From assembly GCA_942490885.1 (NCBI GenBank), contig CALNYT010000002.1, forward strand, positions 1,922,001 through 1,986,000: DNA of 64,000 bases. Reading direction: 5' to 3'. A model generated the notes under the pieces. It was given only the letters and a program-made list of their open reading frames with translations. It ran no database searches and had not been told where the DNA came from. Below, piece after piece: positions 32,363 to 40,787 of this stretch. Both the position numbers and the translations under genes were made by a program. Origin of the DNA: Oceanirhabdus sp942490885 (GTDB lineage: Bacteria > Bacillota > Clostridia > Clostridiales > Clostridiaceae). Position 1 is the stretch's first letter. Each line of letters starts with the position of its first letter.

Positions 32363-34135
32363 ATGAAAGCTATAATGACTGGTAATGAAGCTATAGCTAG
32401 AGGAGCTTTTGAAGCAGGTGTAACAGTTGCATCAGCATACCCAGGAACACCAAGTACTGAGATACTTGAAAATTTTGCAGAATATGAGAAGGTATATGCT
32501 GAGTGGGCTCCAAATGAGAAGGTTGCTTTTGAAGTAGCTTCTGGAGCATGTATTTCAGGAGCAAGAGCATTATCAACAATGAAACACGTTGGACTTAATG
32601 TTGCTGCTGACCCATTTTTTACAATGGCTTACACAGGTGTTAATGGAGGATTCGTTGTTGTTTCCGCAGATGACCCAGGAATGCATTCTTCTCAAAACGA
32701 ACAAGATAATAGATTTTATGCACCACATGCAAAAGTAGCTATGATGGAACCATCAGATTCACAAGAATGTATAGATTTTATGAAAGAAGCTTATAGGGTT
32801 TCTGAAGAATTTGATACTTTAGTTCTATTCAGAGTAACAACTAGAATTTCACATTCAAAGACAGTTGTTGAGTTAGGTGAGAGAGTTGATGTTCCTCAAA
32901 AAGAGTATAAGAAGGATGTTACTAAATATGTAATGTCACCTGGTCATGCAAAGGTTAAACATCCAGAAGTTGAAGAACGATTAGAGAAGTTAAGACAGTA
33001 TTCAAATAACTGTTCATTAAATAGAATTGAGCTAGGTGATACTAAAATTGGTATTATAACTAGTGGTATCACATATCAGTATGCTAAAGAGGTATTTGGT
33101 AATAATGCATCTTATCTTAAAATTGGATTCAGCTATCCATTACCGGATGAAATGATTAGAGAATTTGCTGGGAAAGTAGATAAATTATATGTAATAGAAG
33201 AGAATGATCCATACATTGAGAATACAGTAAGAGCTATGGGTATTGAGTGTCATGGGAAAGATATTATTCCAATATGTGGAGAGTTAAATCCAGATATAAT
33301 CAGAAAATCAATTCTTGGAGAAGAAGCGAAAACTGTTTATTCTGTAGATGTTCAACCGCCATCTAGACCACCAGTATTATGCCCAGGATGTCCACATAGA
33401 GGAATATTCTTTGAAATGTCAAAATACAAAGATATTGTTTCAACAAGTGATATTGGATGTTATACATTAGGAATGGTTGAACCACTAAATATCGGTGACA
33501 CTGTTATTTGTATGGGTGCATCAATATCAGGTGGAATCGGATTCCAAAAAGCTAATGATATGGGTGGAAGAGAAGGTCAAAAAGTATTCTCAATTATCGG
33601 AGATTCAACATTCTTCCATTCTGGAGTTACTGGATTAATTAACTCTGTTTATAATAATGTTCCTATAGTTACTGTAATTTTAGATAATAGTATTACTGGA
33701 ATGACAGGACATCAAGAAAACCCAGGTACTGGTAAAACTCTTCAGAATCAACCAGCACCAATAATTGATATTGAAGGTTTAGTTAAATCAATTGGTATTA
33801 AAGAATCTAATATCAGAGTTGTAGATCCATATAACCTTAAGCAAACTAGACAAGCTGTAAAAGATGCTCATGATAGTACAGAACCATTTGTAATAATAAC
33901 AAGACAACCATGTGCTTTAATCAAAGATGTAATGAAAGCAAGAGCTGGATTAAAATGTGTTGTAAATCAGGAAAAATGCAAGAAATGTAAGGCGTGCTTA
34001 AAAATTGGATGTCCTGCATTAAGATTTATAGATGGAGTTATAACAATAGATGAAACTATGTGTAATGGGTGTGAAGTATGTAAACAAGTATGTCCATTTG
34101 ATGCAATCGAGAAAGTAGGTGAAAGCAATGAGTAA
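32363..34135 (+). CDS. iorA: Indolepyruvate ferredoxin oxidoreductase alpha subunit
   Basis: 590 residues. The N-terminal pyrimidine-binding half (GNEAIARGAFEAGVTVASAYPGTPS seen at residues 5-29 in two blocks) is followed by the TPP-binding half with CPGCPHRG (about 338-345), GDSTFFHSG (about 413-421) and NSITGMTGHQENPG. The C-terminus is a two-cluster ferredoxin domain (about 540-580) with CKKCKACLKIGC and CNGCEVCKQVCP, binding two [4Fe-4S]. IorAB decarboxylates aryl (or branched) 2-oxo acids to the acyl-CoA with reduction of ferredoxin, a step of oxidative Stickland metabolism. GGGGAGG ribosome-binding site, 181 bases after ptb. Confidence 0.96.
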   Translation: MKAIMTGNEAIARGAFEAGVTVASAYPGTPSTEILENFAEYEKVYAEWAPNEKVAFEVASGACISGARALSTMKHVGLNVAADPFFTMAYTGVNGGFVVVSADDPGMHSSQNEQDNRFYAPHAKVAMMEPSDSQECIDFMKEAYRVSEEFDTLVLFRVTTRISHSKTVVELGERVDVPQKEYKKDVTKYVMSPGHAKVKHPEVEERLEKLRQYSNNCSLNRIELGDTKIGIITSGITYQYAKEVFGNNASYLKIGFSYPLPDEMIREFAGKVDKLYVIEENDPYIENTVRAMGIECHGKDIIPICGELNPDIIRKSILGEEAKTVYSVDVQPPSRPPVLCPGCPHRGIFFEMSKYKDIVSTSDIGCYTLGMVEPLNIGDTVICMGASISGGIGFQKANDMGGREGQKVFSIIGDSTFFHSGVTGLINSVYNNVPIVTVILDNSITGMTGHQENPGTGKTLQNQPAPIIDIEGLVKSIGIKESNIRVVDPYNLKQTRQAVKDAHDSTEPFVIITRQPCALIKDVMKARAGLKCVVNQEKCKKCKACLKIGCPALRFIDGVITIDETMCNGCEVCKQVCPFDAIEKVGESNE

Positions 34136-34709
34136 AGTTAAGAGTATTTTATTCGTTGGAGTTGGAGGACAAGGAACTATATTAGCTTCTAAGATTCTAT
34201 CACAGGGTCTTTTAGAGAGTGGATATGATGTTAAAATGTCTGAAGTACACGGAATGGCTCAAAGAGGTGGAAGTGTTTCAACACAAGTAAGATTTGGTGA
34301 GAAAGTATACTCTCCTTTAATTGAAAAAGGAAAAGCTGACATTATTGTTGCTTTTGAAAAATCAGAAGTTGCTAGATGGTTAGAATATCTTAAAGATGGT
34401 GGTCATGCAGTAGTAAATGACTATGAAATTCATCCAGTGCCAGTTTTAATTGGAAAAGAAACTTATCCTCAAGGGGTTAAGGAGAAGGTACAAGGTGAAG
34501 TTGAAAATTCAATATTTGTTAAAGCAGGAGATATTGCTAAGGAATTAGGCAATATAAAAGCACAGAATGTTGTTCTTCTTGGTGCCTTAATAAAGGCTTT
34601 AGAACTTGACGATATGGATTGGGATGGAGTAATTGAAAGACTTGTCCCTAAGAAGGCTGTTGAATTAAATAAAAAAGCATTAAGAGTTGGGATGGAGCAG
34701 GTTAAATAA
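34128..34709 (+). CDS. iorB: Indolepyruvate ferredoxin oxidoreductase beta subunit
   Basis: 193 residues from ATG 34128, which overlaps the iorA stop by 8 bases and has TAGGTG upstream; the GTG at 34119 is less likely. The block VGVGGQGTILASKILSQGL (about 10-28) and MSEVHGMAQRGGSVSTQVRFG (about 38-58) are the gamma-domain motifs of 2-oxoacid:ferredoxin oxidoreductases that bind CoA and close the active site. It works only with IorA, and the overlap implies coupled translation in equal amounts. Confidence 0.95.
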   Translation: MSKVKSILFVGVGGQGTILASKILSQGLLESGYDVKMSEVHGMAQRGGSVSTQVRFGEKVYSPLIEKGKADIIVAFEKSEVARWLEYLKDGGHAVVNDYEIHPVPVLIGKETYPQGVKEKVQGEVENSIFVKAGDIAKELGNIKAQNVVLLGALIKALELDDMDWDGVIERLVPKKAVELNKKALRVGMEQVK

Positions 34710-34735
34710 TAATTAATAAAATGATAACTTATTGT

Positions 34736-34765
34736 AAAAAAGGCGCATATACTGTGCCTTTTTTA
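34736..34765 (+). terminator. Intrinsic terminator after iorB
   Basis: AGGCGCA pairs with TGTGCCT (one G-T) between an A run and a T run, loop TATAC. Confidence 0.85.
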
Positions 34766-34907
34766 TTCCATTGTGATATAATAGGTGTAATAATATGAAC
34801 AGGTGTTAAATGGAGTTACATAGAGATACTTCCCCATTAAAATATTTAGTTATGAAATGTTTATTAATTATTATATGAGATTGAAGATGTGTATAGGAGG
34901 ATTTGGT

Positions 34908-35741
34908 ATGAGTTTTTATGAAGTGCCGTCTAGTGAAGTTCTGGATTCATTAAAAAATGTAATCAAGATTGGTGAAAAGGCTAAAATATCAAAAAAGGTT
35001 ATTGTAAGTGAGGTATCTTACAGAGAAGTTGTTTTATCAAAAAAGAGCTTTCCGTCCTTTAAAAAAGTAGACTCAGGTATACTCTATATAGATGATAATA
35101 ATAGGGTTGTTGATGATGAAAAATTAATCAAAAAGCTTGGCCGAGATTTTTATTTTTATTCTGCATTTTTTGATGAAAGTAGTAATAAGAGTTTAGTTAA
35201 TGCGCTTCAAAATGAGGGAGATGTAAAAAGAGATAGAAAAGATTACACTGAAGCTATAGAAGCAGCAGAAATTTTAATTAATGAAGGTATAAAACAAGCC
35301 GAGTTAATAAAGACTATTGCTGAAAAAGTACTTATATTAAGAGAAAAAACAAATACTATTCTTAATGATATTATGAATGAATATGCAGAATTTACTAGAA
35401 AAAAAGGATTTCTTAGCGAAGAATTTCTTGAGGAAGTTAATGATAAATATAAAGAACTTATGAGAGTAAATTTTGAAAAAGTCCTTATAATAAATAAGGG
35501 TTTAAATATTTATGATGATGTTCAAGATGCTGCTTATAAGAAGAAGAAAAAGTTAGCTGTAAGATTCAATTCAAATGTAGTTATGCCTATAAATAAACTT
35601 GATTATGTAATATCTTATTTTAAGAAAATTATTAGAACATACCAGCCAGTTTTACATTTTAATATGATGCAATATATCAAACATCATGAAAAATTTGAAA
35701 ATAACAATATAGAAGAGAGATTGTCATTAATCAGAAAATAA
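34908..35741 (+). CDS. Hypothetical protein, charged and helical
   Basis: 277 residues from ATG 34908, set by AGGAGG 7 bases upstream; the frame is open further 5' to 34857. I do not recognise the family. It is soluble, with no signal or membrane span. Residues about 1-90 look like a small mixed domain (SSEVLDSLKNVIKIGEKAKISKK, DSGILYIDDNN). Residues about 95-200 are helical, with DYTEAIEAAEILINEGIKQ and EEVNDKYKELMRVNFEKVL. The positioning of an N-terminal short domain before long helices is reminiscent of the N-terminal extension of some clostridial HD-GYP proteins, but no HD motif is present. It is followed after 65 bases by an L25-family gene. Confidence 0.6.
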   Translation: MSFYEVPSSEVLDSLKNVIKIGEKAKISKKVIVSEVSYREVVLSKKSFPSFKKVDSGILYIDDNNRVVDDEKLIKKLGRDFYFYSAFFDESSNKSLVNALQNEGDVKRDRKDYTEAIEAAEILINEGIKQAELIKTIAEKVLILREKTNTILNDIMNEYAEFTRKKGFLSEEFLEEVNDKYKELMRVNFEKVLIINKGLNIYDDVQDAAYKKKKKLAVRFNSNVVMPINKLDYVISYFKKIIRTYQPVLHFNMMQYIKHHEKFENNNIEERLSLIRK

Positions 35742-35806
35742 TCATATATTATGTGAATATTCTTTTCCCATTCTGTTAATAATAGAAAGGAATGGGAGGA
35801 ATGTAT

Positions 35807-36406
35807 ATGAATTGTTTAAATTTAGCGAATAGGCAAAGAAAAAAAAGAGGTAAGTGTTCTGTACCAGGTGTTATGTATGGAAAAAATAGAGAGAATTTTC
35901 TTTTCGAAATAGGTGAAATTGAACTAGCTAAATTCATTAAAGAACATGGAGAACATGGAATCACAAATGCCAATATAAATGGGAAAAATGAAATGGTTCT
36001 CATAAAAGAAGTTCAGAGAGATTCAGTGAAACATCATATTGTTCACATTGATCTGGAATGCATAGATAAAAATAAAGAGATAAGTACGGATATACCTATT
36101 TACTTCGATCATGAAAAAATGGTAAGAAGTAATGGTGGAATTCTTCAAAAAGAAAAGAGTAGTATAAGAATTAAAGGACCAGTGAGTTCAATTCCAGAAA
36201 AAATAAAAATTGATGTAGCCAATATGAGAATTGGTGATATGATGAGAATTGCTGATTTAGAAATAGGAGAAGATTTAACTTTTATGGAACCACTAAATAG
36301 TGTTATCATGAGTGTAACACACGCGAAATATATTGAAGAAGAAGTAGATATTGACGGCAATGATACGTTAATAGATACTGCATATAATGAATCAAGACAA
36401 AGCTGA
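35807..36406 (+). CDS. rplY: Ribosomal protein L25/Ctc family
   Basis: 199 residues from ATG 35807, placed by GGGAGGA 6 bases upstream. The N-terminal L25 RNA-binding domain (about 10-85: CSVPGVMYGKNREN, MVLIKEVQRDSVKHHIVHIDL) is followed by the beta-rich TL5/Ctc domain (about 90-180: GGILQKEKSSIRIKGPVSSIPEKIKID). It binds 5S rRNA; in Bacillus the orthologue Ctc is a general stress protein. The usual start block with several Lys/Arg is shortened here (NLANRQRKKRGK). The stop codon lies in a 16-bp hairpin. Confidence 0.85.
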   Translation: MNCLNLANRQRKKRGKCSVPGVMYGKNRENFLFEIGEIELAKFIKEHGEHGITNANINGKNEMVLIKEVQRDSVKHHIVHIDLECIDKNKEISTDIPIYFDHEKMVRSNGGILQKEKSSIRIKGPVSSIPEKIKIDVANMRIGDMMRIADLEIGEDLTFMEPLNSVIMSVTHAKYIEEEVDIDGNDTLIDTAYNESRQS

Positions 36407-36426
36407 CCATTGGTCAGCTTTGTCTT
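36394..36426. repeat. 16-bp hairpin spanning the rplY stop codon
   Basis: The arms 36394-36409 and 36411-36426 are perfectly complementary (AAGACAAAGCTGACCA). The TGA stop is inside the left arm. There is no T run after it on the plus strand; on the minus strand the sequence before it is also not T-rich. Confidence 0.7.
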
Positions 36427-36447
36427 ATGTGAATTAAAAGTTGAAAA

Positions 36448-36720
36448 TTAGAATGAATTCATTAATAATGCTGTACTACATGAAACAAGTACTATAGATA
36501 ATAATATTCCAATTCCCATAAAGATAAGTTGGGCTTTAGCAAAATTTTTCTTATTTATATTAGTATCTGATGAAAATGCCCATACAAATAAAAGAACAAT
36601 ATTCACCAAAGGTATAAAAAGAAGTAAAAGTGTAACAACCCAATCACCCAAAGTCATGATAGAAGTCGTAGATTTTATAAAATCGTCATTATTTGATTCA
36701 TAAGGTCTATTGTTGTCCAT
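36448..36720 (-). CDS. Small membrane protein of unknown function
   Basis: 90 residues, two membrane spans (about 26-48 and 65-85) with an Asn/Asp-rich N-terminal tail and a positively charged loop (NINKKNFAKAQ). The loop and second span fit small Firmicutes proteins often annotated only as hypothetical membrane proteins. The ATG is preceded on the minus strand by GGGGG at a good distance. It is convergent with rplY and divergent from the mutase gene. Confidence 0.65.
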   Translation of the reverse strand: MDNNRPYESNNDDFIKSTTSIMTLGDWVVTLLLLFIPLVNIVLLFVWAFSSDTNINKKNFAKAQLIFMGIGILLSIVLVSCSTALLMNSF

Positions 36721-36817
36721 TTCAAATCCCCCTAAAATTTATTCTTGCTGTTATATTATGTTATATTGTAGCGAAATAATCAAGAAAATTTTAAAGAAAT
36801 TAACAAATTTCTTTAAG

Positions 36818-36846
36818 TTGTATATGAATGGATAATTTAGTATAAT
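36818..36846 (+). promoter_or_regulatory. Candidate promoter of the mutase-TPR-galU operon
   Basis: TTGTAT (36818-36823) and a perfect TATAAT (36841-36846) with a 17-base spacer. A 9-bp inverted repeat (TTAAAGAAA 36791 with TTTCTTTAA 36808) lies just upstream and could be an operator. Confidence 0.5.
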
Positions 36847-36873
36847 TAATTTTGAATGGAAGGTGGTATATAT

Positions 36874-38598
36874 ATGTATAAAAAGGAAGTAGCTAAATGG
36901 ATTGAAAGTGAATTTATAAGTGAGAATTTTAAGAATGAAATTAACGACATGAATGATAAAGAACTTGAAGAGAGTTTCTATAAAAACCTAGAATTTGGGA
37001 CAGGTGGTTTAAGAGGTAAGATGGGGGTAGGTAGTAACAGAATGAATTACGTTACTATTGGTAAAGCTACTCAAGGCTTAGCTAATTATCTTGTGAACAA
37101 ATATGATGATAGTAAAATTAAAATTAACATAGCTTATGATTCTAGAAATAATTCTAAGTATTTCAGTGAATGTGCGGCATGTGTTCTATGTGGGAATGGA
37201 ATAGAAGTAAATCTTTTTGATGATTTAAGACCTACTCCTGAACTTTCATTCAGTATACCACAATGTGGTGCTAAGGGAGGAATAGTTATAACTGCTTCTC
37301 ATAATCCTAAGGAATATAATGGGTATAAAGTATATAACGAATATGGTGGACAGATTACTGATGATGCTGCTAAAGAAATAATTGATTCTGTAAATAATGT
37401 TGAAAACTTTGAAGAGATAAAAAATATATCTCTTGATGAAGCTAAAAGAAGTGGACTTTTAAATATTGTTGGGGAAGACTTAGATAAGCTGTATATGGAA
37501 AATGTTAAGAAATTAATCATAAGAAGAGATATGATTAATGAAAATGCTGACAAATTAAAAGTATTATACACTCCTATACATGGGTCAGGTAATGTTCCTG
37601 TTAGAAGAGTATTACAAGAATTAGGATTTGAAAATGTGGTTGTTGTGGAAGAACAAGAAAAGCCAAATGGTGATTTTCCTACAGTTCCCTATCCAAATCC
37701 AGAAGATCCTAGAGCTTTTGAATTAGCTCTAAAATTAGCTGATAAAATTGAGAGTGATATTATAATTGGAACAGATCCAGATTGTGATAGAATAGGGGTT
37801 CTTTGCAGGGATGGTAGTGAGTACTTTGTATTCAATGGAAATATGATAGGAATTTTAATTAGTGATTACCTTTTATCGACAATGAAAGAGAAAGGTAATA
37901 TGCCTGAAAATGGTGAAATAATAAAAACTATCGTTACAACAGACATGATTAAAAGAATTGCAGAAGGACATGGATGTTCAATTAGTGATGTATTAACAGG
38001 ATTTAAATATATTGGTGAAAAAATCCATGGATTTGAAAAATCAGGAGAAAAGAAATTTATCTTTGGACTTGAAGAGAGTTTTGGTTATTTAAGTGGAGCT
38101 TTTGTTAAAGATAAAGATGCTGTTATTGCAGCAGCATTAATATGTGAGATGGCATTATATTATAAACTCAGAAATCAGACTTTGAAGGAAAGGTTATTTG
38201 ATCTTTATAAGAAATATGGATATTTCAAAGAGGACCTTATCTCAATAACATTAGAGGGAAAAGAGGGCTCTGAAAAGATAGCAGTAGCTATGGAAAGACT
38301 AAGAAATATCAACGATATTGACTTTAAAGGTTTTAATACAAAAGAAATACAAGATTATCATAAAAGTGAATATGTAATATGTGATGAAGATAAAATTCAA
38401 AAAATTAATCTTCCAAAGTCAAATGTTCTTAAATTTATTTTCAAGGATGATTCTTGGTTTGTTGTTAGACCTTCTGGTACAGAACCAAAGATAAAAATCT
38501 ATCTTAGTACAAATGGGAAAGATGAAAATGAATTGAAGGAAAAGAGAGAATCTCTTAAAAAACAAGTTGAAGAACTTATTGAAGTAATTTTAAAGTAA
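36874..38598 (+). CDS. pgcA: Phosphohexomutase (phosphoglucomutase type)
   Basis: 574 residues from ATG 36874; the ATG at 36856 is itself part of the GGAAGGTGG ribosome-binding site. The alpha-D-phosphohexomutase domains appear in order: the active-site Ser loop TASHNPKEYNGYK (about 139-151), the metal-binding loop GTDPDCDRIG (about 297-306), the sugar-binding GLEESFGY (about 389-396) and the phosphate-binding RPSGTEPKIK (about 531-540). It interconverts glucose-6-P and glucose-1-P, providing the substrate for GalU two genes downstream. The size and SHNP form fit the PgcA/YhxB group. Confidence 0.94.
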   Translation: MYKKEVAKWIESEFISENFKNEINDMNDKELEESFYKNLEFGTGGLRGKMGVGSNRMNYVTIGKATQGLANYLVNKYDDSKIKINIAYDSRNNSKYFSECAACVLCGNGIEVNLFDDLRPTPELSFSIPQCGAKGGIVITASHNPKEYNGYKVYNEYGGQITDDAAKEIIDSVNNVENFEEIKNISLDEAKRSGLLNIVGEDLDKLYMENVKKLIIRRDMINENADKLKVLYTPIHGSGNVPVRRVLQELGFENVVVVEEQEKPNGDFPTVPYPNPEDPRAFELALKLADKIESDIIIGTDPDCDRIGVLCRDGSEYFVFNGNMIGILISDYLLSTMKEKGNMPENGEIIKTIVTTDMIKRIAEGHGCSISDVLTGFKYIGEKIHGFEKSGEKKFIFGLEESFGYLSGAFVKDKDAVIAAALICEMALYYKLRNQTLKERLFDLYKKYGYFKEDLISITLEGKEGSEKIAVAMERLRNINDIDFKGFNTKEIQDYHKSEYVICDEDKIQKINLPKSNVLKFIFKDDSWFVVRPSGTEPKIKIYLSTNGKDENELKEKRESLKKQVEELIEVILK

Positions 38599-38620
38599 AA
38601 TAAAGAAATGTGGTGTGAAA

Positions 38621-39685
38621 ATGAAAATATTAGTAAGACTAAAGAAGAAACTTGAACAATTAATATTCATAGAACTTAAAGAGGAAGCACAAATAGGAAA
38701 ATATAAACTACATAACGCTATTTATGTTGCAATAAGAAGTGATGAACTTATAAATAAGGTTAAAGGTGGAAATAGTATGGAAAATATACCCCTTAGTATT
38801 TTATACGAGGGAATGTACTATGTTCTAGGTGCCGACGAAGAGTTCAAATTTAATGATGATTATATAAAGATATTGAAAGAAAATGAAGATTCTACAAAAT
38901 TCATTAAGAGTAAAATATTTAATTTAGTGAAAGAAGAAAAGTATGAAGATGCTTTCATATTCTTAAGAGGTTTATCTAAAGTAGAAGAGACTAAAGAAGT
39001 ATATGAGAAATTAATCATTGTTACTGATAAGTTAAGAAGTGAAGATGAAGATTATACTACTATTGAAATGAAAATATTAAATAGAGCTAAAGGATTTGGG
39101 GGATATCCACTTCCGCATCTTTATGAGGCACTTATTAAAAGGGATATGGGTGATTTTGTTTTTGCAATGGAATCACTACAGAAGTATTTGGAGTTGGGTG
39201 GAAAGGAAGATAATGATATTAGTGAATTTAAACAAAATCTTTCATCTATTTTGAGTTATGATAAGGGTAAAGAACTATCAATAACTGACCCAAAGGCATC
39301 TCTAGAAATATTGATCCCACTTATGCCAGTATTAGGTGATAGTGCTGAATACTATTATCATGTTGCAGTAGCATATAGAAATCTAGAAAATTACGAGAAA
39401 GCAATATATTATTTAAATGAAGCTTTTGTAATAGATAAAAGATTACTAGAAATCTATAATGAGTTTGGTATAAATTACGCAGCTTTAGGTGATTATGAAA
39501 AAGCAATTCAATATTTTGAAAAAGCATTTGAACAGAGTAACTCTATTGAATTAGCAACTAATATAGTTATGTGTTATATACATAATAATGATATGATAAA
39601 AGCTAAAGAGAAGCTTCAAGAAGCTATAAAAATTGACCCAGATGATGAAATTGTTCAGCAGTTGAGAGAATATTATAAAATTTAA
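38621..39685 (+). CDS. Tetratricopeptide repeat protein
   Basis: 354 residues. The C-terminal third (about 240-350) holds at least three TPRs, such as AEYYYHVAVAYRNLENYEKAIYYLNEAF, split as AVAYRNLENYEKAIYYL and NEFGINYAALGDYEKAIQYFEKAF. The N-terminal two thirds is helical and may hold degenerate repeats (FIFLRGLSKVEETKEVYEKL). There is no export signal. TPR proteins act as docking scaffolds; no partner can be inferred beyond the operon, which places it between the mutase (22 bases) and galU (15 bases). Confidence 0.85.
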   Translation: MKILVRLKKKLEQLIFIELKEEAQIGKYKLHNAIYVAIRSDELINKVKGGNSMENIPLSILYEGMYYVLGADEEFKFNDDYIKILKENEDSTKFIKSKIFNLVKEEKYEDAFIFLRGLSKVEETKEVYEKLIIVTDKLRSEDEDYTTIEMKILNRAKGFGGYPLPHLYEALIKRDMGDFVFAMESLQKYLELGGKEDNDISEFKQNLSSILSYDKGKELSITDPKASLEILIPLMPVLGDSAEYYYHVAVAYRNLENYEKAIYYLNEAFVIDKRLLEIYNEFGINYAALGDYEKAIQYFEKAFEQSNSIELATNIVMCYIHNNDMIKAKEKLQEAIKIDPDDEIVQQLREYYKI

Positions 39686-39700
39686 TTGGGGGAATAAAAT

Positions 39701-40582
39701 ATGAAGGTTAAGAAGGCTGTAATTCCAGCAGCAGGGCTAGGCACAAGATTTTTGCCAGCAACCAAGGCTCAACCAAAGGAAATGTTACCTATAGTTGATG
39801 TGCCAACAATTCAACATATAATTCAAGAAGCTGTTGATTCTGGTATAGAAGATATACTAATTATTACAGGGCGAAATAAAAAATCTATTGAAGATCATTT
39901 TGACAAATCCTTTGAACTTGAAACTACTCTTGAACAAACGGGTAAAAGTGAATTATTAGAGGAAATACAGAAGATTTCAAATATGGTTAATCTTCATTTT
40001 GTAAGACAAAAAGAAGCAAAGGGACTAGGGCATGCGATTTTGTGTGCTAAAAGCTTTGTTGGAGATGAGCCATTTGCGGTGTTGCTTGGGGATGATATTG
40101 TTTATAATGCTGAAAAGCCATGCTTAAAACAACTTATTGAGTGTTTTGAAGAAAAATCATCCTCAGTGTTGGGTGTACAGAAGGTTGATTATGAAAATGT
40201 AAGTAAATATGGAATATTAGAATGTGAAGAAGTTGGAGAGTATACATATAAAGTTAGTGATATGGTGGAGAAGCCTAATAAAGAAGAGGCTCCATCTAAT
40301 GTAGCGATTCTTGGTAGATATGTTATTACTCCTAAAATATTTGAGTTATTAGAGAATACAAAGCCTGGCAAGGGCGGAGAAATTCAGCTAACTGATGCAC
40401 TCAAGGAATTATTAAGTTATGAAAGTATATATGGATATGTTTTTCAGGGAAGAAGATATGATGTAGGAGATAAACAAGGGTTCCTTGAAGCAACATGCGA
40501 ATTTGCATTAAGAGATGAAAAACTTAGTGAAGGATTTAAAAAATATTTAAAAGAATTAAGTGAAAGAAATTATATATTGTAA
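39701..40582 (+). CDS. galU: UTP-glucose-1-phosphate uridylyltransferase
   Basis: 293 residues, normal length. The nucleotide-binding start has KKAVIPAAGLGTRFLPATK (G-x-G-T-R-F-L-P) followed by PKEMLPIVDVPTIQ, then the GLGHAILCAK block (about 109-118), LLGDDIV with the metal-binding Asp, the KPGKGGEIQLTDAL block (about 222-235) and GRRYDVGDKQGF. It makes UDP-glucose from glucose-1-P and UTP, the entry to most surface glycans. GGGGGAA ribosome-binding site. A terminator follows, so the polysaccharide locus downstream has its own promoter. Confidence 0.96.
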   Translation: MKVKKAVIPAAGLGTRFLPATKAQPKEMLPIVDVPTIQHIIQEAVDSGIEDILIITGRNKKSIEDHFDKSFELETTLEQTGKSELLEEIQKISNMVNLHFVRQKEAKGLGHAILCAKSFVGDEPFAVLLGDDIVYNAEKPCLKQLIECFEEKSSSVLGVQKVDYENVSKYGILECEEVGEYTYKVSDMVEKPNKEEAPSNVAILGRYVITPKIFELLENTKPGKGGEIQLTDALKELLSYESIYGYVFQGRRYDVGDKQGFLEATCEFALRDEKLSEGFKKYLKELSERNYIL

Positions 40583-40594
40583 CTTTGTCAACGT

Positions 40595-40628
40595 ACTAAG
40601 AGAAGGGAAACCTTCTCTTAGTTTTTTT
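40595..40628 (+). terminator. Intrinsic terminator after galU
   Basis: Perfect stem ACTAAGAGAAGG with CCTTCTCTTAGT, GAAA tetraloop, followed by seven Ts. Confidence 0.95.
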
Positions 40629-40787
40629 AAAATATAAATATAGTGTTAATTCATTTATTCTGTGATAATATAATGTTTTCTTTAAGTAAAAAATATAGTA
40701 CAATAATAAAGAATAATATTTAGAAACATTTAGAAATAAATGGAGTGTATATTTAACAATAAAATTAGCGCAAAAGGTGGTAAATAC

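Noticed and set aside
40740..40742. ATG 40740 as the start of the PglF-like gene
   Set aside because: It has no ribosome-binding site, while ATG 40788 has AAAGGTGG and starts just before the first membrane span.
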